NCBI RefSeq assembly: GCF_009176975.1
Contig: NZ_WEZG01000008.1
Coordinates: 62,001 to 126,000, forward strand
Reading direction: 5' to 3'
DNA length: 64,000 bases
Source of the DNA: Aureimonas psammosilenae
Lineage (GTDB): Bacteria; Pseudomonadota; Alphaproteobacteria; Rhizobiales; Rhizobiaceae
This document shows positions 8,320-16,244 of the stretch, in pieces (positions within the stretch are counted from its first letter, which is position 1; every line of letters begins with the position of its first letter). The translations under genes and the position numbers were made by a program. Below the pieces are notes generated by a model. It was not told the origin of the DNA, ran no database searches, and saw only the letters and a list, made by a program, of their open reading frames with translations.

Positions 8320-8928
8320 ATGGCCGACCGTCTTCTTCGTTCCTCGCCGCTCGCCGTCGAAGCTGAAGCCCTGATCGAAGGGCTCGTCGCCGAGTCCGCG
8401 CGCCGCTACGGCATTGATCGGCCGGGCGGAGCACGATCCGAGATCGAGCGCTACCCGGCGGCAGCCTTCGTGCCACCGCTCGGCGACTTCCTGCTTCTCC
8501 AACGAAACGGCGAAACGATCGGCGGCGGGGCCTTCATGAGTCATGACGACGACACCGCCGAGCTGAAGCGCATCTGGACCCATGCAGATCTGCGGCGACA
8601 GGGCCTTGCCCGCCGCGTGGTCGCAGCGCTGGAAGAAAGCGCGGCAGCCCTTGGATACACCCGCGCTTATCTCACCACCGGTTTTCGCCAGCCCGAAGCC
8701 GTCGCGCTGTATCTGTCGCTCGGCTACCGCCCGCTTTTCGACGTGTCGGCCGACCCGGCGCTATTCCGGTCCCTCCCCTTCGAGAAGCATATCGGCGCGA
8801 AGGCCGGCCTTCCCGGCACCGCACCGACGCGCCGGGCGGCCGCCGACTTCACCACGGCCTCGATGGAAGTGGCCGCCATCAAGGCCGAGCAGGAAGGTCT
8901 CATTCTCGAACGCCTCGCGCGGGTTTGA
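8320..8928 (+). CDS. GNAT-family N-acetyltransferase
   Basis: A 202-residue protein with a GNAT core. LKRIWTHADLRRQGLARRVVAALEESA (about residues 84-110) contains the acetyl-CoA-binding RRQGLA loop (Q/R-x-x-G-x-A), followed by the family's YLTTGFRQPEAVALYLSLGYRPL segment. The C-terminal tail after residue 160 is not recognised. It starts 13 bases after the preceding monooxygenase gene and is probably co-translated. In Bacillus S-alkylcysteine salvage a GNAT enzyme N-acetylates the substrate before oxidation; the same role here is inferred from gene order only. Confidence 0.8.
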   Translation: MADRLLRSSPLAVEAEALIEGLVAESARRYGIDRPGGARSEIERYPAAAFVPPLGDFLLLQRNGETIGGGAFMSHDDDTAELKRIWTHADLRRQGLARRVVAALEESAAALGYTRAYLTTGFRQPEAVALYLSLGYRPLFDVSADPALFRSLPFEKHIGAKAGLPGTAPTRRAAADFTTASMEVAAIKAEQEGLILERLARV

Positions 8929-9201
8929 TCCTACCGTTTGGTCAGACCGTTCACGAAGCGCTCGCGGCGGATATCGCGCACCGCCGCCTCGACGTCGCCC
9001 CCAGGATATTCGTCGATCGGTCGCCCGACGGTGATCGTCGGCGTCGATCCACCCCTCGACCGAGGCTGTATCGAAACGAATGTCCGTGCCATCGGCCGTC
9101 GAACCCCGCGCGATCCCCGGTGGAAATATCGCCCCGTCGACCGATATCCTCGCACCGGCGAGCGCCCGCCCGGCCACGGCGCCATTCGAGAAAGCGATCC
9201 A

Positions 9202-10575
9202 TTGAGCGCGCGCAAGGAACTTATTCTCAACGCCTTCAGCATGAACTGCGTCGGCCACATCAATCATGGGCTTTGGACGCATCCGCGCGACCGCTCGGTG
9301 GATTACGCCAAACTCTCCCACTGGACGGATCTGGCGAAGGTTCTGGAGGGAGGACTGTTCGACGCGATGTTCATCGCCGACATCGTCGGGGTCTACGATG
9401 TCTATGGCGGATCGATCGATCTCACCGCGCGCGAAGCCATCCAGCTTCCGGTGAACGACCCGACCCTTCTCGTGCCGGCCATGGCGGCGGTGACGGAGGG
9501 GCTCGGCTTCGGCGTCACGGTGAACACCGCCGTCGAGCATCCCTATACCTTCGCCCGCCGCTTCTCGACGCTCGATCACCTGACGGAGGGCCGGATCGGC
9601 TGGAACGTCGTGACCGGCTATCTCGACAGCGCCGCCCGCGCGGTGGGGCGCGACGCGATGCGCGAACATGACGAGCGCTACGACCGGGCCGACGATTACC
9701 TCGAACTTCTCTACAAGCTTTGGGAAACGAGTTGGGAAGACGGGGCGGTGAAGCGCGACAAACCCGCCCGCCTTTATGCCGACCCGTCGAAAATCCACGA
9801 AATCCGGCACGACGGCCCCTTCTATCAAAGCCACGGCTTCCACCTTTCCGAGCCCTCCCCGCAACGAACGCCGGTGATCTTCCAGGCCGGCACCTCGGGC
9901 CGGGGCCAGCGTTTCGCCGCCCGCCATGCCGAATGCGTGTTCATCGGCGCATCGGACCCGGAAGCCGCGCGCCGCACCTCCCGCCAGTTGCGCGAGGCGG
10001 TGGTGGCCGCCGGGCGTCGCCCGGACGATATCCGCATCCTCGTCGGGATGAGCGTCGTCACCGGGCAAACGGATGAAGACGCCCAGGATCGGCTTGCCGA
10101 TTACGTCACCCATGCCAGTCCGGAAGCCGCGCTCGCCCATTTCGCGGCGGGGAGCGGCATCGACTTTTCGCGCTACGGGCTCGACGACGAGATTTCCTAT
10201 GGCCCGACCAACGCGATCCAGTCGACAACGGCGGCGGCGCGCCAGAAGGGCCTGACCAGGCGTCAGCTTCTCGAAGCCTCCAGGCTCGACAGCCGTTATC
10301 CGCTGGTGGTCGGGTCGGGCAAAACGGTCGCCGCCGAACTCGGGCGCTGGGCCGAGGAAGGCGAGATCGACGGCTTCAACCTCACCCGCACGGTGACGCC
10401 CGAATGCTGGCACGATTTCGTGCGCTTCGTGGTGCCGGCCCTTCAGGAACGCGGCCTCTACAAGGCCGCTTACCGTACGGGCACCCTGCGCCATCGCCTG
10501 TTCGGGGAAGGCGACCGCCTACCCCCGCGCCATGCCGGCGGAACCTTGCGGGACGAAGCGGCCGCGGCCCGTTAG
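9202..10575 (+). CDS. NtaA/SnaA/DszA-family flavin monooxygenase
   Basis: A 457-residue luciferase-fold enzyme of the nitrilotriacetate/pristinamycin/sulfone monooxygenase group. The family start RKELILNAFSMNCVGH leads into DVYGG, PVNDPTLLVPAMAAVTEGLGFG, then STLDHLTEGRIGWNVVTGYLDSAAR near residue 130 and VIFQAGTSGRGQRFAARHAE near 225. The frame is open from 8938, but family similarity begins only at the TTG at 9202, taken as the start; the ATG at 9241 would remove conserved residues. It needs reduced flavin from a reductase not seen nearby. It resembles the CmoJ/YxeK-type oxygenase of S-alkylcysteine salvage in architecture. Confidence 0.82.
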   Translation: MSARKELILNAFSMNCVGHINHGLWTHPRDRSVDYAKLSHWTDLAKVLEGGLFDAMFIADIVGVYDVYGGSIDLTAREAIQLPVNDPTLLVPAMAAVTEGLGFGVTVNTAVEHPYTFARRFSTLDHLTEGRIGWNVVTGYLDSAARAVGRDAMREHDERYDRADDYLELLYKLWETSWEDGAVKRDKPARLYADPSKIHEIRHDGPFYQSHGFHLSEPSPQRTPVIFQAGTSGRGQRFAARHAECVFIGASDPEAARRTSRQLREAVVAAGRRPDDIRILVGMSVVTGQTDEDAQDRLADYVTHASPEAALAHFAAGSGIDFSRYGLDDEISYGPTNAIQSTTAAARQKGLTRRQLLEASRLDSRYPLVVGSGKTVAAELGRWAEEGEIDGFNLTRTVTPECWHDFVRFVVPALQERGLYKAAYRTGTLRHRLFGEGDRLPPRHAGGTLRDEAAAAR

Positions 10576-10649
10576 CCATCCCCTCTCCGCAGTCTTCGTT
10601 GACAAGCTATCGATGCGACCGTCGCATCGTGTCGCCAATTTGAACCGCG

Positions 10650-12395
10650 ATGACGCTTCTTCTGGATACGACCTTCCCCCGAACGATCGAGACGCTTCTC
10701 GACCGTTTCGAAACACAGGACGCGGACGGCTCGAAACTCCAAGCCTGGACTTTCGACGACGCCCCCACCCGCCGCGCGGCGGAAGCACGCTTGGCGTGCG
10801 TCGGGGTTAAGGCCCGCATCCGCTCCGCCTATAAGCCGCTCCTCCACTTCTTCCTCGAGGAGGTGGAGCGCGAGGGCCTCGACCAGATCGTCCTTCGCTA
10901 TCCGGTGCATCCGGCCGCCGCGCCGAACCGCTTTCGTCTCGAAGCCTATCCGCTGGCGGCGCTCATCGGAAACGCTCGATTGATCTTCGAGGCGAACGAG
11001 ACGCTCGACCTTGCCTACGACGTCCATCTTCGATGGCGGAACGGGCACGAAAGCCGGACACGCATTCTTGCGCCGAACCGCACGCATGTCGACCCATATG
11101 GCACGGTGCTGCTTTCCCCGACAGGCTGGCTCCGCGTCGATGCAACAAGCGGGGGCGAGCGGCTGGAAACGGATTTCGAGCAGCTTTTCGCGGCAGCGAT
11201 GGCCGCAGTCTCCGCCCATGACTGGGGAGACGCTGAACCCTTCTTCGCCGAACTGAACCTTCGCGCCACCCTGCCCTTCGCCGAGCGGCGCCTTCCCGTC
11301 GGCGAGGAATGCGTGAGCCTTGGGGAAGCCTTGCACGAGGACCTTTACTTTTCGATCCTGGAACTCTTCGGCCATCGCCGGGGGCTGACGCGCGACGCGC
11401 GCGACATGCGCCCCGGCCAGATCGTGCCGGAGGTTACCTTTGCCCCCGGCCACTTGACCCTTCGCATCGAAACCCGCCCACTTTCCACCGATGAACCACC
11501 GGGCAACGCGGGACCTGCCGAAGAAGCTGCGGGTCCCTTGTCGGCCCAAGCAGTCGCGCGCGAACTCGAAGAGATCAGCGGCCTCGCCTTCGAAGCCCGG
11601 TCGAGAGCAGGGCGAACGGTTCGGGCGCGGTATCGGGAGGGGTCCGACCGCGCTGTCATGATTTCCGGCGGACAGCATGCGAACGAGGCGAGCGGCATCG
11701 TCGGCGCCTTGCGCGCGGCGAAGGTGCTGGCGGCGAGGCCGAACGCGCATTTCACCGTCTCGCCCGCCGAGAACCCGGACGGACAGGCGCTGCACCTGCG
11801 CCTTTCTCAGGACAATCCGCGCCATATGCACCACGCGGCGCGCTACACCGCCTTCGGTGATGATCTGGACGTCCGTGCCGGTGACGATCCGCATGAGAGG
11901 GCGATCCGCACTGATGCGGAACGGCGCGTGCAGACGCTTCTTCACGTCAATCTTCACGGCTACCCGGCGCATGAATGGACGCGGCCCTTGTCCGGCTACG
12001 TGCCGCAGGGTTTTGGGTCCTGGACATTGCCGAGAGGCTTTTTCCTGATCATGCGTTACCACATGGGCTGGGAAGCTCCGGCCGAAGCGCTGATGAGGAC
12101 GGTGACACAACGCCTTTCGCGCCTGCCCGGCCTCATGGCCTTCAACCAAGCCCAACTCGCACTCTACCGCGCCCATTCCGGCGAGCCCGGCTTCGCGCTT
12201 CTCGACGGCTTCCCTTGTTCGATCTCGCAGGACGATCGATACGCGCCCCCGATGACGCTCATCACCGAATATCCCGATGAAACGATCCAGGGTCCGGGTT
12301 TCGCCGCTGCCCACGCGGCGCAGAGCGCGACCGTTCTCGCCGCCTATGACGCGCTCCAAACGCTCGACCTTGCAAGTCGCCTTCCGGCCGTTTGA
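10650..12395 (+). CDS. M14-family zinc carboxypeptidase-like protein
   Basis: A 581-residue protein whose second half carries the M14 metallopeptidase pattern: GGQHANEASG gives the zinc-binding His343 and Glu346, NLHGYPAHEW gives the third ligand His436, and LITEYPDE places a candidate general-base Glu540. The first 300 residues are not recognised and make the protein longer than simple M14 enzymes. M14 includes both carboxypeptidases and N-acyl amino acid deacylases (AspA/AstE), so it could remove an acyl group placed by the GNAT enzyme upstream. It lies 74 bases after the monooxygenase gene, same strand, and is convergent with repC. No signal peptide is visible, which suits a cytoplasmic role. 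Confidence 0.78.
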   Translation: MTLLLDTTFPRTIETLLDRFETQDADGSKLQAWTFDDAPTRRAAEARLACVGVKARIRSAYKPLLHFFLEEVEREGLDQIVLRYPVHPAAAPNRFRLEAYPLAALIGNARLIFEANETLDLAYDVHLRWRNGHESRTRILAPNRTHVDPYGTVLLSPTGWLRVDATSGGERLETDFEQLFAAAMAAVSAHDWGDAEPFFAELNLRATLPFAERRLPVGEECVSLGEALHEDLYFSILELFGHRRGLTRDARDMRPGQIVPEVTFAPGHLTLRIETRPLSTDEPPGNAGPAEEAAGPLSAQAVARELEEISGLAFEARSRAGRTVRARYREGSDRAVMISGGQHANEASGIVGALRAAKVLAARPNAHFTVSPAENPDGQALHLRLSQDNPRHMHHAARYTAFGDDLDVRAGDDPHERAIRTDAERRVQTLLHVNLHGYPAHEWTRPLSGYVPQGFGSWTLPRGFFLIMRYHMGWEAPAEALMRTVTQRLSRLPGLMAFNQAQLALYRAHSGEPGFALLDGFPCSISQDDRYAPPMTLITEYPDETIQGPGFAAAHAAQSATVLAAYDALQTLDLASRLPAV

Positions 12396-12442
12396 ACGGA
12401 ACTTCGCCGGCTTATCTCGTTCGATCGTCGTCGGGTCAGCCA

Positions 12443-13660
12443 TCATGCCGGTATTCTCGCCTCTTCGCTTCGCCGACGCTTGGCGAGAAGCGCCATCAGC
12501 ACCGGCCCGAGCGAGAATTCGCCGTCTCGTGCTTTTCGCGTCAGGCAGCGCAGATAACCTCCCGCCGAACCGATCGCCTCGCCGCGCTGAAGGATGCAGG
12601 CCAGAACCACGCTCGCCTGCCCCTCACCCATGACCGTCGAGGCTTCTTCCCAGGCATCGGCGCTGATCCCCAGCATCGGCCGCACCAGTTTCGCGGCGCT
12701 TGCGAGGTCCTGCCAGTTCGCCACGCCGCCCCGCGCGTAATCGGCGATATCCGGACAAGCCTGAAGCACCATGCCGAGGGGATAGGTCTTTTCCGTCAGC
12801 CGCGGCCTTGGCGGCTCGGGCGCTGCGCCCAGCACCCCGCTCTTTTCTGGGCGAGGTTCAGATTCATTTAAGGGTTTGGGTTTTGAATCTTGTATGTGGC
12901 GCTCAGTTTGAGACTCATTGGCGCTTGAATCTGAGGAATTCACGAGATTTTCGAGGATGTTGCGCAGTTCGGTCGCGAGGTCCGCGAGGGCATCTGCCGA
13001 GACACGCAGCCGTTCGCGATCGCCGTTGCGCGGAATGGCCGCCGCGATCGTCAGATAGCGGGAACGTAGTCCCATCCAGTCGAGAGAAATGCCCGACGTC
13101 TCCCCAACCGCGATCGACTTGACGATCTCTCGCCGCAGGATGGTTACGGTCTCACGCAGGGCCAAAAGTTCTCGGCGGGCGCGAGTGGCCGCTTCGGCCG
13201 CCGCCTGGATCTCGTCCACGCGGGCGAGGATGGCCCGCAGATCGAAGCCGAAAGCCCGCTCGATCGCCCCCTCTTCGCCTTTGCGGGCGTAGCGCTTTCC
13301 GTTCGGGCTGTCGCGACGGATCAGCAAGCCGGCTCCCACCAGCACGGCGAGGTGCCGGCGCAGCGTGGCGGGCGCCATGCCATGGGCGCGTAGCGACAAT
13401 TGCCGGTTCGACGGAAACACGACGAGATCGTCCTCGGCGCAAAGCTCGTCGCCCGGCAGGAAGGAGATCAGGGCGCTGAGAACGGCGAGAGCCCGGTCAC
13501 CGAGACCGAACGTTTCCTTCGCCTCGCAGATAGCGCGGAAGATCGGCCATTTGCCGACGCGCGCGTTCGGCGGGCAGTTCTCGGCGCGCATCTGCGCCGC
13601 GACCATGCCGAGCGTCATCGACCGCCGCCCGAAGGGCGTCGCCGATAGATGGGTTTCCAT
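12443..13660 (-). CDS. repC: Replication initiator RepC
   Basis: A 405-residue RepC protein, the usual length for repABC replicons. The N-terminal part (RRSMTLGMVAAQ, then KWPIFRAICEAKETFGLGDRALAVLSALISFLP and VVFPSNRQLSLRAHGM) is the DNA-binding winged-helix region typical of RepC. The C-terminal part contains the conserved ACPDIADYARGG and MGEGQASVVLACILQRG segments. The ATG at 13660 follows GATGAGG. It is the last gene of the repABC operon, is needed for initiation, and acts in cis on an origin inside its own coding region. An antisense RNA gene lies in the 156-base gap before it. Confidence 0.96.
   Translation of the reverse strand: METHLSATPFGRRSMTLGMVAAQMRAENCPPNARVGKWPIFRAICEAKETFGLGDRALAVLSALISFLPGDELCAEDDLVVFPSNRQLSLRAHGMAPATLRRHLAVLVGAGLLIRRDSPNGKRYARKGEEGAIERAFGFDLRAILARVDEIQAAAEAATRARRELLALRETVTILRREIVKSIAVGETSGISLDWMGLRSRYLTIAAAIPRNGDRERLRVSADALADLATELRNILENLVNSSDSSANESQTERHIQDSKPKPLNESEPRPEKSGVLGAAPEPPRPRLTEKTYPLGMVLQACPDIADYARGGVANWQDLASAAKLVRPMLGISADAWEEASTVMGEGQASVVLACILQRGEAIGSAGGYLRCLTRKARDGEFSLGPVLMALLAKRRRSEEARIPA
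12850..12960. other. AT-rich segment inside repC, candidate replication origin
   Basis: Within the repC coding region the base composition drops visibly in AT-rich runs around 12857-12960. CAGATTC (12859-12865) and GAATCTG (12927-12933) form an inverted pair, with another GAATCT at 12885-12890. In repABC plasmids the origin maps to an AT-rich stretch in the middle of repC. The protein encoded here is a low-complexity linker rich in Ser, Asn and Glu, as in other RepC proteins. Identification rests on position and composition only. Confidence 0.5.
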
Positions 13661-13750
13661 GTCTTTGCCTCATCTCAGGGCAAAGAAATCCGCTCGCCGG
13701 AACGGCGTCCATCGCTTGACAGTGATTCGCGGAAATGCGATTCTCGAGTT

Positions 13751-13802
13751 GCTAGACGACGAGAAGGCTTCCGGGACGAGAGTTTCGGGAGCTTTTTCTT
13801 TT
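13751..13802 (+). ncRNA. Counter-transcribed antisense RNA of the repABC operon (inc-alpha type)
   Basis: On the strand opposite repABC, in the repB-repC gap, TTGACA (13716-13721) and GATTCT (13739-13744) are spaced by 17 bases and form a strong sigma-70 promoter. About 25-50 bases downstream is an intrinsic terminator. The predicted RNA of about 50 nucleotides is the size and position of the small antisense RNAs that repress repC in rhizobial repABC plasmids and set incompatibility. The exact 5' end is estimated from the promoter. Confidence 0.85.
13767..13802 (+). terminator. Intrinsic terminator of the antisense RNA
   Basis: The arms GCTTCCGGGA (13767-13776) and TTTCGGGAGC (13783-13792) pair over ten positions, three of them G-U, around a 6-base loop. 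They are followed directly by TTTTTCTTTT. The same stem read on the other strand lies in the repC leader and is the likely target of the antisense RNA. Confidence 0.85.
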
Positions 13803-13816
13803 GCCGGTTGATCCCT

Positions 13817-14854
13817 TTAGTTGCGTTGCTTCTTCCGCGCGGGCTTGGTGCCCGAACGGTCTGGCTCGCCCTCCCGCGCGACGAAATCCTCGTAAAGCGC
13901 CGGTAGGCGCTCCGCGAGGAAATCGGCGAAGGAAGGGCCGAGTTCGCGATCGATCGTCAGTTTCGCATCCCGCCCGATCGAGATGAGGGCAGCGATGCGG
14001 CGTCCCGACGTGGAAAGAACCGTGCGCTCGACGGGAGCCGCCGGGCGCGTGTCGCGCGTCGCCTCCAGAACGGCGGCGAAGCGCGCATCGGAGTCAGTTC
14101 CGGAAGCCGGCGGCTCGGCGACAAACCGTGAAACGCGCGTCGCGGCGCCCTCCCCCTTCAGCGCTTCCGCCAGCGACTGCCAGCGTCCGCGCCCGACCTT
14201 CGGCGCCCGTCCGACATAGCGCAGCACCTCGTCCGGCATCGCCCTGGCAATAGTGATCAGCTTCGATGCTTCGGCCTTGTCGACCGTCAAGGCGTGCTGA
14301 ATCACGACACGGCTTTGGCCGCGATCTTCCAGACGCTTAGCGAAAACCGCGCGCTCGATGAAGGTCAGATCCTGGCGCGCGGAGTTCTCCAGACCCTGCG
14401 CCACGGCCAGAGCCTCGTCGTCGAGTTCGCGCACCAGCGCGCGCACCGGGCGCTTCAGGCTCCCAAGCGCCCTCACCCGCCGGTGACCGAACGCGGTCTG
14501 GTAACGCGTATGATCTTTGGGGTGGACGCGGAGAAGCACGGGCACTTCCTGCCCGCGCTCCGCGATCGAATTCTTCAACGCCTCGAAGGAGGAGGCATCC
14601 TCGTCGTCCGGAAAACGGTCGGCGAAGGGCGACGGATCGATCAGCGACGGATCGACCTCCACGATGCGAACGCCGTCCGCGAGGCTCTGGCGCAGCGCCT
14701 CGTTCTCGCGCTCGACATGCGAGAAGCTTTCCTTCATCGAGCGCACCGAACCCGCCGACACGCGCGCCGTGCGCGACGGGTTGTCAGCCGACAACTCCGG
14801 TTCTTCCGGCCGCGTCGCGAAGATCGAGGCGATGGATTTCGACCTCTTGTTCAT
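13817..14854 (-). CDS. repB: Partitioning protein RepB (ParB family)
   Basis: A 345-residue ParB-type protein. The N-terminal MNKRSKSIASIF basic start is typical of RepB. The ParB/sulfiredoxin-fold region begins VDPSLIDPSPFADRF (near residue 65) and continues with ERGQEVPVLLRVHP and YQTAFGHRRVRALG. A helix-turn-helix follows (DLTFIERAVFAKRLEDRGQSRVVIQHALTVDKAEASKLI), then the RepB C-terminal domain. The ATG at 14854 overlaps the repA stop (ATGA); a GTG at 14863 would add three residues and is less likely. RepB binds parS sites and works with RepA in segregation and in repression of the operon. Confidence 0.95.
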   Translation of the reverse strand: MNKRSKSIASIFATRPEEPELSADNPSRTARVSAGSVRSMKESFSHVERENEALRQSLADGVRIVEVDPSLIDPSPFADRFPDDEDASSFEALKNSIAERGQEVPVLLRVHPKDHTRYQTAFGHRRVRALGSLKRPVRALVRELDDEALAVAQGLENSARQDLTFIERAVFAKRLEDRGQSRVVIQHALTVDKAEASKLITIARAMPDEVLRYVGRAPKVGRGRWQSLAEALKGEGAATRVSRFVAEPPASGTDSDARFAAVLEATRDTRPAAPVERTVLSTSGRRIAALISIGRDAKLTIDRELGPSFADFLAERLPALYEDFVAREGEPDRSGTKPARKKQRN

Positions 14855-16071
14855 CGGGCCCACGCCTTCCCGATCAACCCCTCGATCTCGCCGTTGACGG
14901 CATTCATGCTGTCGAGGGCGCGATCATAGGCGGAGCGTCCAACGGCCCCGCGATCGAGTTCGTAAAGCGACTGCTTGGTGAGACCGGCATTGGCAATGGC
15001 GGTGGATTTCCAGGCGGTCGCCGCCAAGACGTCATCGGCGAAGAGCCCGCGCAGAAGCGCGACGATCTGCGCTTCGGGAACATCGTTCGGATCATGGCGC
15101 GTCACGACATAGCGCACGAAATCGAGATCGAGCCGCCCGCCCGCATCCTCGATCACCGACATCAGGTCGGCGGTCATCAGGAGGAACTGGCTCATCGACG
15201 CCACATCCACCATCTGCGGGTGGATCGTCACCAGCATCGCCGTCGCAGCATTCAGCGCGCCGACGGTCAGGAAGCCGAGTTGCGGCGGGCAGTCCACCAC
15301 CACCACGTCGTAATCGGCCTCGACCTCCGCAATGGCACCGGCGACGCGGCGGAAAAAGACGTCCTTCCCCCGCCCGCCCTGCATCATGGCACGTGGCGTT
15401 TCGTGCTCGAACTCCATCAGTTCCAGATTGCCGGGCACGAGATCGATGCCGTCGAAATAGGTCGGGCGGATCACTTCACGCATCGACCTGCGGTCGCCGT
15501 CGTAGCGGATCGCCCCGTAAAGCGTCTCGTTCTCGCCGATGTCGAATTCCGGCTGGTGTCCGAACATCGCCGACAAAGACGCCTGCGGGTCGAGATCGAC
15601 GGCCAGAACGCGATAACCGTGCAGCGCCAGATATTGCGCGAGATAAAGCGAGGAAGTCGTCTTCGCCGAGCCGCCCTTGAAGTTGGCGACCGCGATGACC
15701 TGCAGCTTCTCGTGCTCGCGCCGGCGCGGCAGAAACGACAAAGCTTCCTTCGGGCGGTGACCGGACAGAAAGCGGCGCAGTTCGTTGACCTGTTCGAGGC
15801 TGTAGGACCGCCGGCCACCGCCCGACAAAGCCGGGACAGGCCCGAGCCCGTCCAGCGAAAGCTGACGAAGATAGCCGTCTGAGACGCCGACGAACCGGGC
15901 GACTTCGCCGGACGAAAAACTGCGCAGCGTCTTTTGCGCAGTCGGTGGAAACATGGCATCGCGCATGGAGCGCAGTTGCGACGACAGAATCTCCGCATGC
16001 CGCGCGATGCGGTCGGCGGCGGAAGGCGGATGGTTGGGCGCGACGGCTTTCAAGGCGGACATGACTTCCAT
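14851..16071 (-). CDS. repA: Partitioning ATPase RepA (ParA family)
   Basis: A 406-residue ParA-type ATPase with an N-terminal DNA-binding region of about 120 residues (SFSSGEVARFVGVSDGYLRQLSLDGLG) followed by a deviant Walker A KGGSAKTT (132-139), VDLDPQASLS, and VVVDCPPQLGFLTVGALNAA. This is the standard RepA architecture and length. RepA represses its own promoter and drives partition together with RepB. The ATG at 16071 follows GAAAG; an in-frame ATG at 16062 is an alternative. The stop overlaps the repB start by four bases, so translation is coupled. Confidence 0.96.
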   Translation of the reverse strand: MEVMSALKAVAPNHPPSAADRIARHAEILSSQLRSMRDAMFPPTAQKTLRSFSSGEVARFVGVSDGYLRQLSLDGLGPVPALSGGGRRSYSLEQVNELRRFLSGHRPKEALSFLPRRREHEKLQVIAVANFKGGSAKTTSSLYLAQYLALHGYRVLAVDLDPQASLSAMFGHQPEFDIGENETLYGAIRYDGDRRSMREVIRPTYFDGIDLVPGNLELMEFEHETPRAMMQGGRGKDVFFRRVAGAIAEVEADYDVVVVDCPPQLGFLTVGALNAATAMLVTIHPQMVDVASMSQFLLMTADLMSVIEDAGGRLDLDFVRYVVTRHDPNDVPEAQIVALLRGLFADDVLAATAWKSTAIANAGLTKQSLYELDRGAVGRSAYDRALDSMNAVNGEIEGLIGKAWAR

Positions 16072-16075
16072 CTTT

Positions 16076-16114
16076 CAGACGGAATTAGAGCGTCAGACGC
16101 CTTGTTTCCGTCTG
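16076..16114. promoter_or_regulatory. CAGACG repeats upstream of repA, candidate RepA operator
   Basis: CAGACG occurs at 16076-16081 and 16094-16099, and its inverse CGTCTG at 16109-16114. The last two form a dyad with a 9-base spacer. They lie between the repA start and a possible minus-strand promoter region near 16125-16160. Autorepression by RepA through dyads near its promoter is known for repABC operons. The binding itself is inferred. Confidence 0.4.
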
Positions 16115-16244
16115 GCATAATGGTCACGATTCGCAACGAGTCGCAAGATGGGTCAATAAAGCGTTGCTCGGGGCCCCAAGCTCCGGGAAAGGCTTCCATG
16201 CGAGGGGCCGAAGGGCTTTCTGGTCGCATGACGGACGCGCGCGA

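Noticed and set aside
8931-9092. Possible 53-residue minus-strand gene between the GNAT and NtaA-type genes
   Set aside because: The sequence looks somewhat protein-like (GRPIDEYPGGDVEAAVRDIRR) but has no ribosome site and no recognised family, and the upstream part of the frame is unconvincing. It may be a remnant.
8938-9201. Plus-strand extension of the NtaA-type monooxygenase
   Set aside because: The open frame continues upstream of 9202, but the residues are Arg/Pro-rich and unlike the family N-terminus, which begins at the TTG start.
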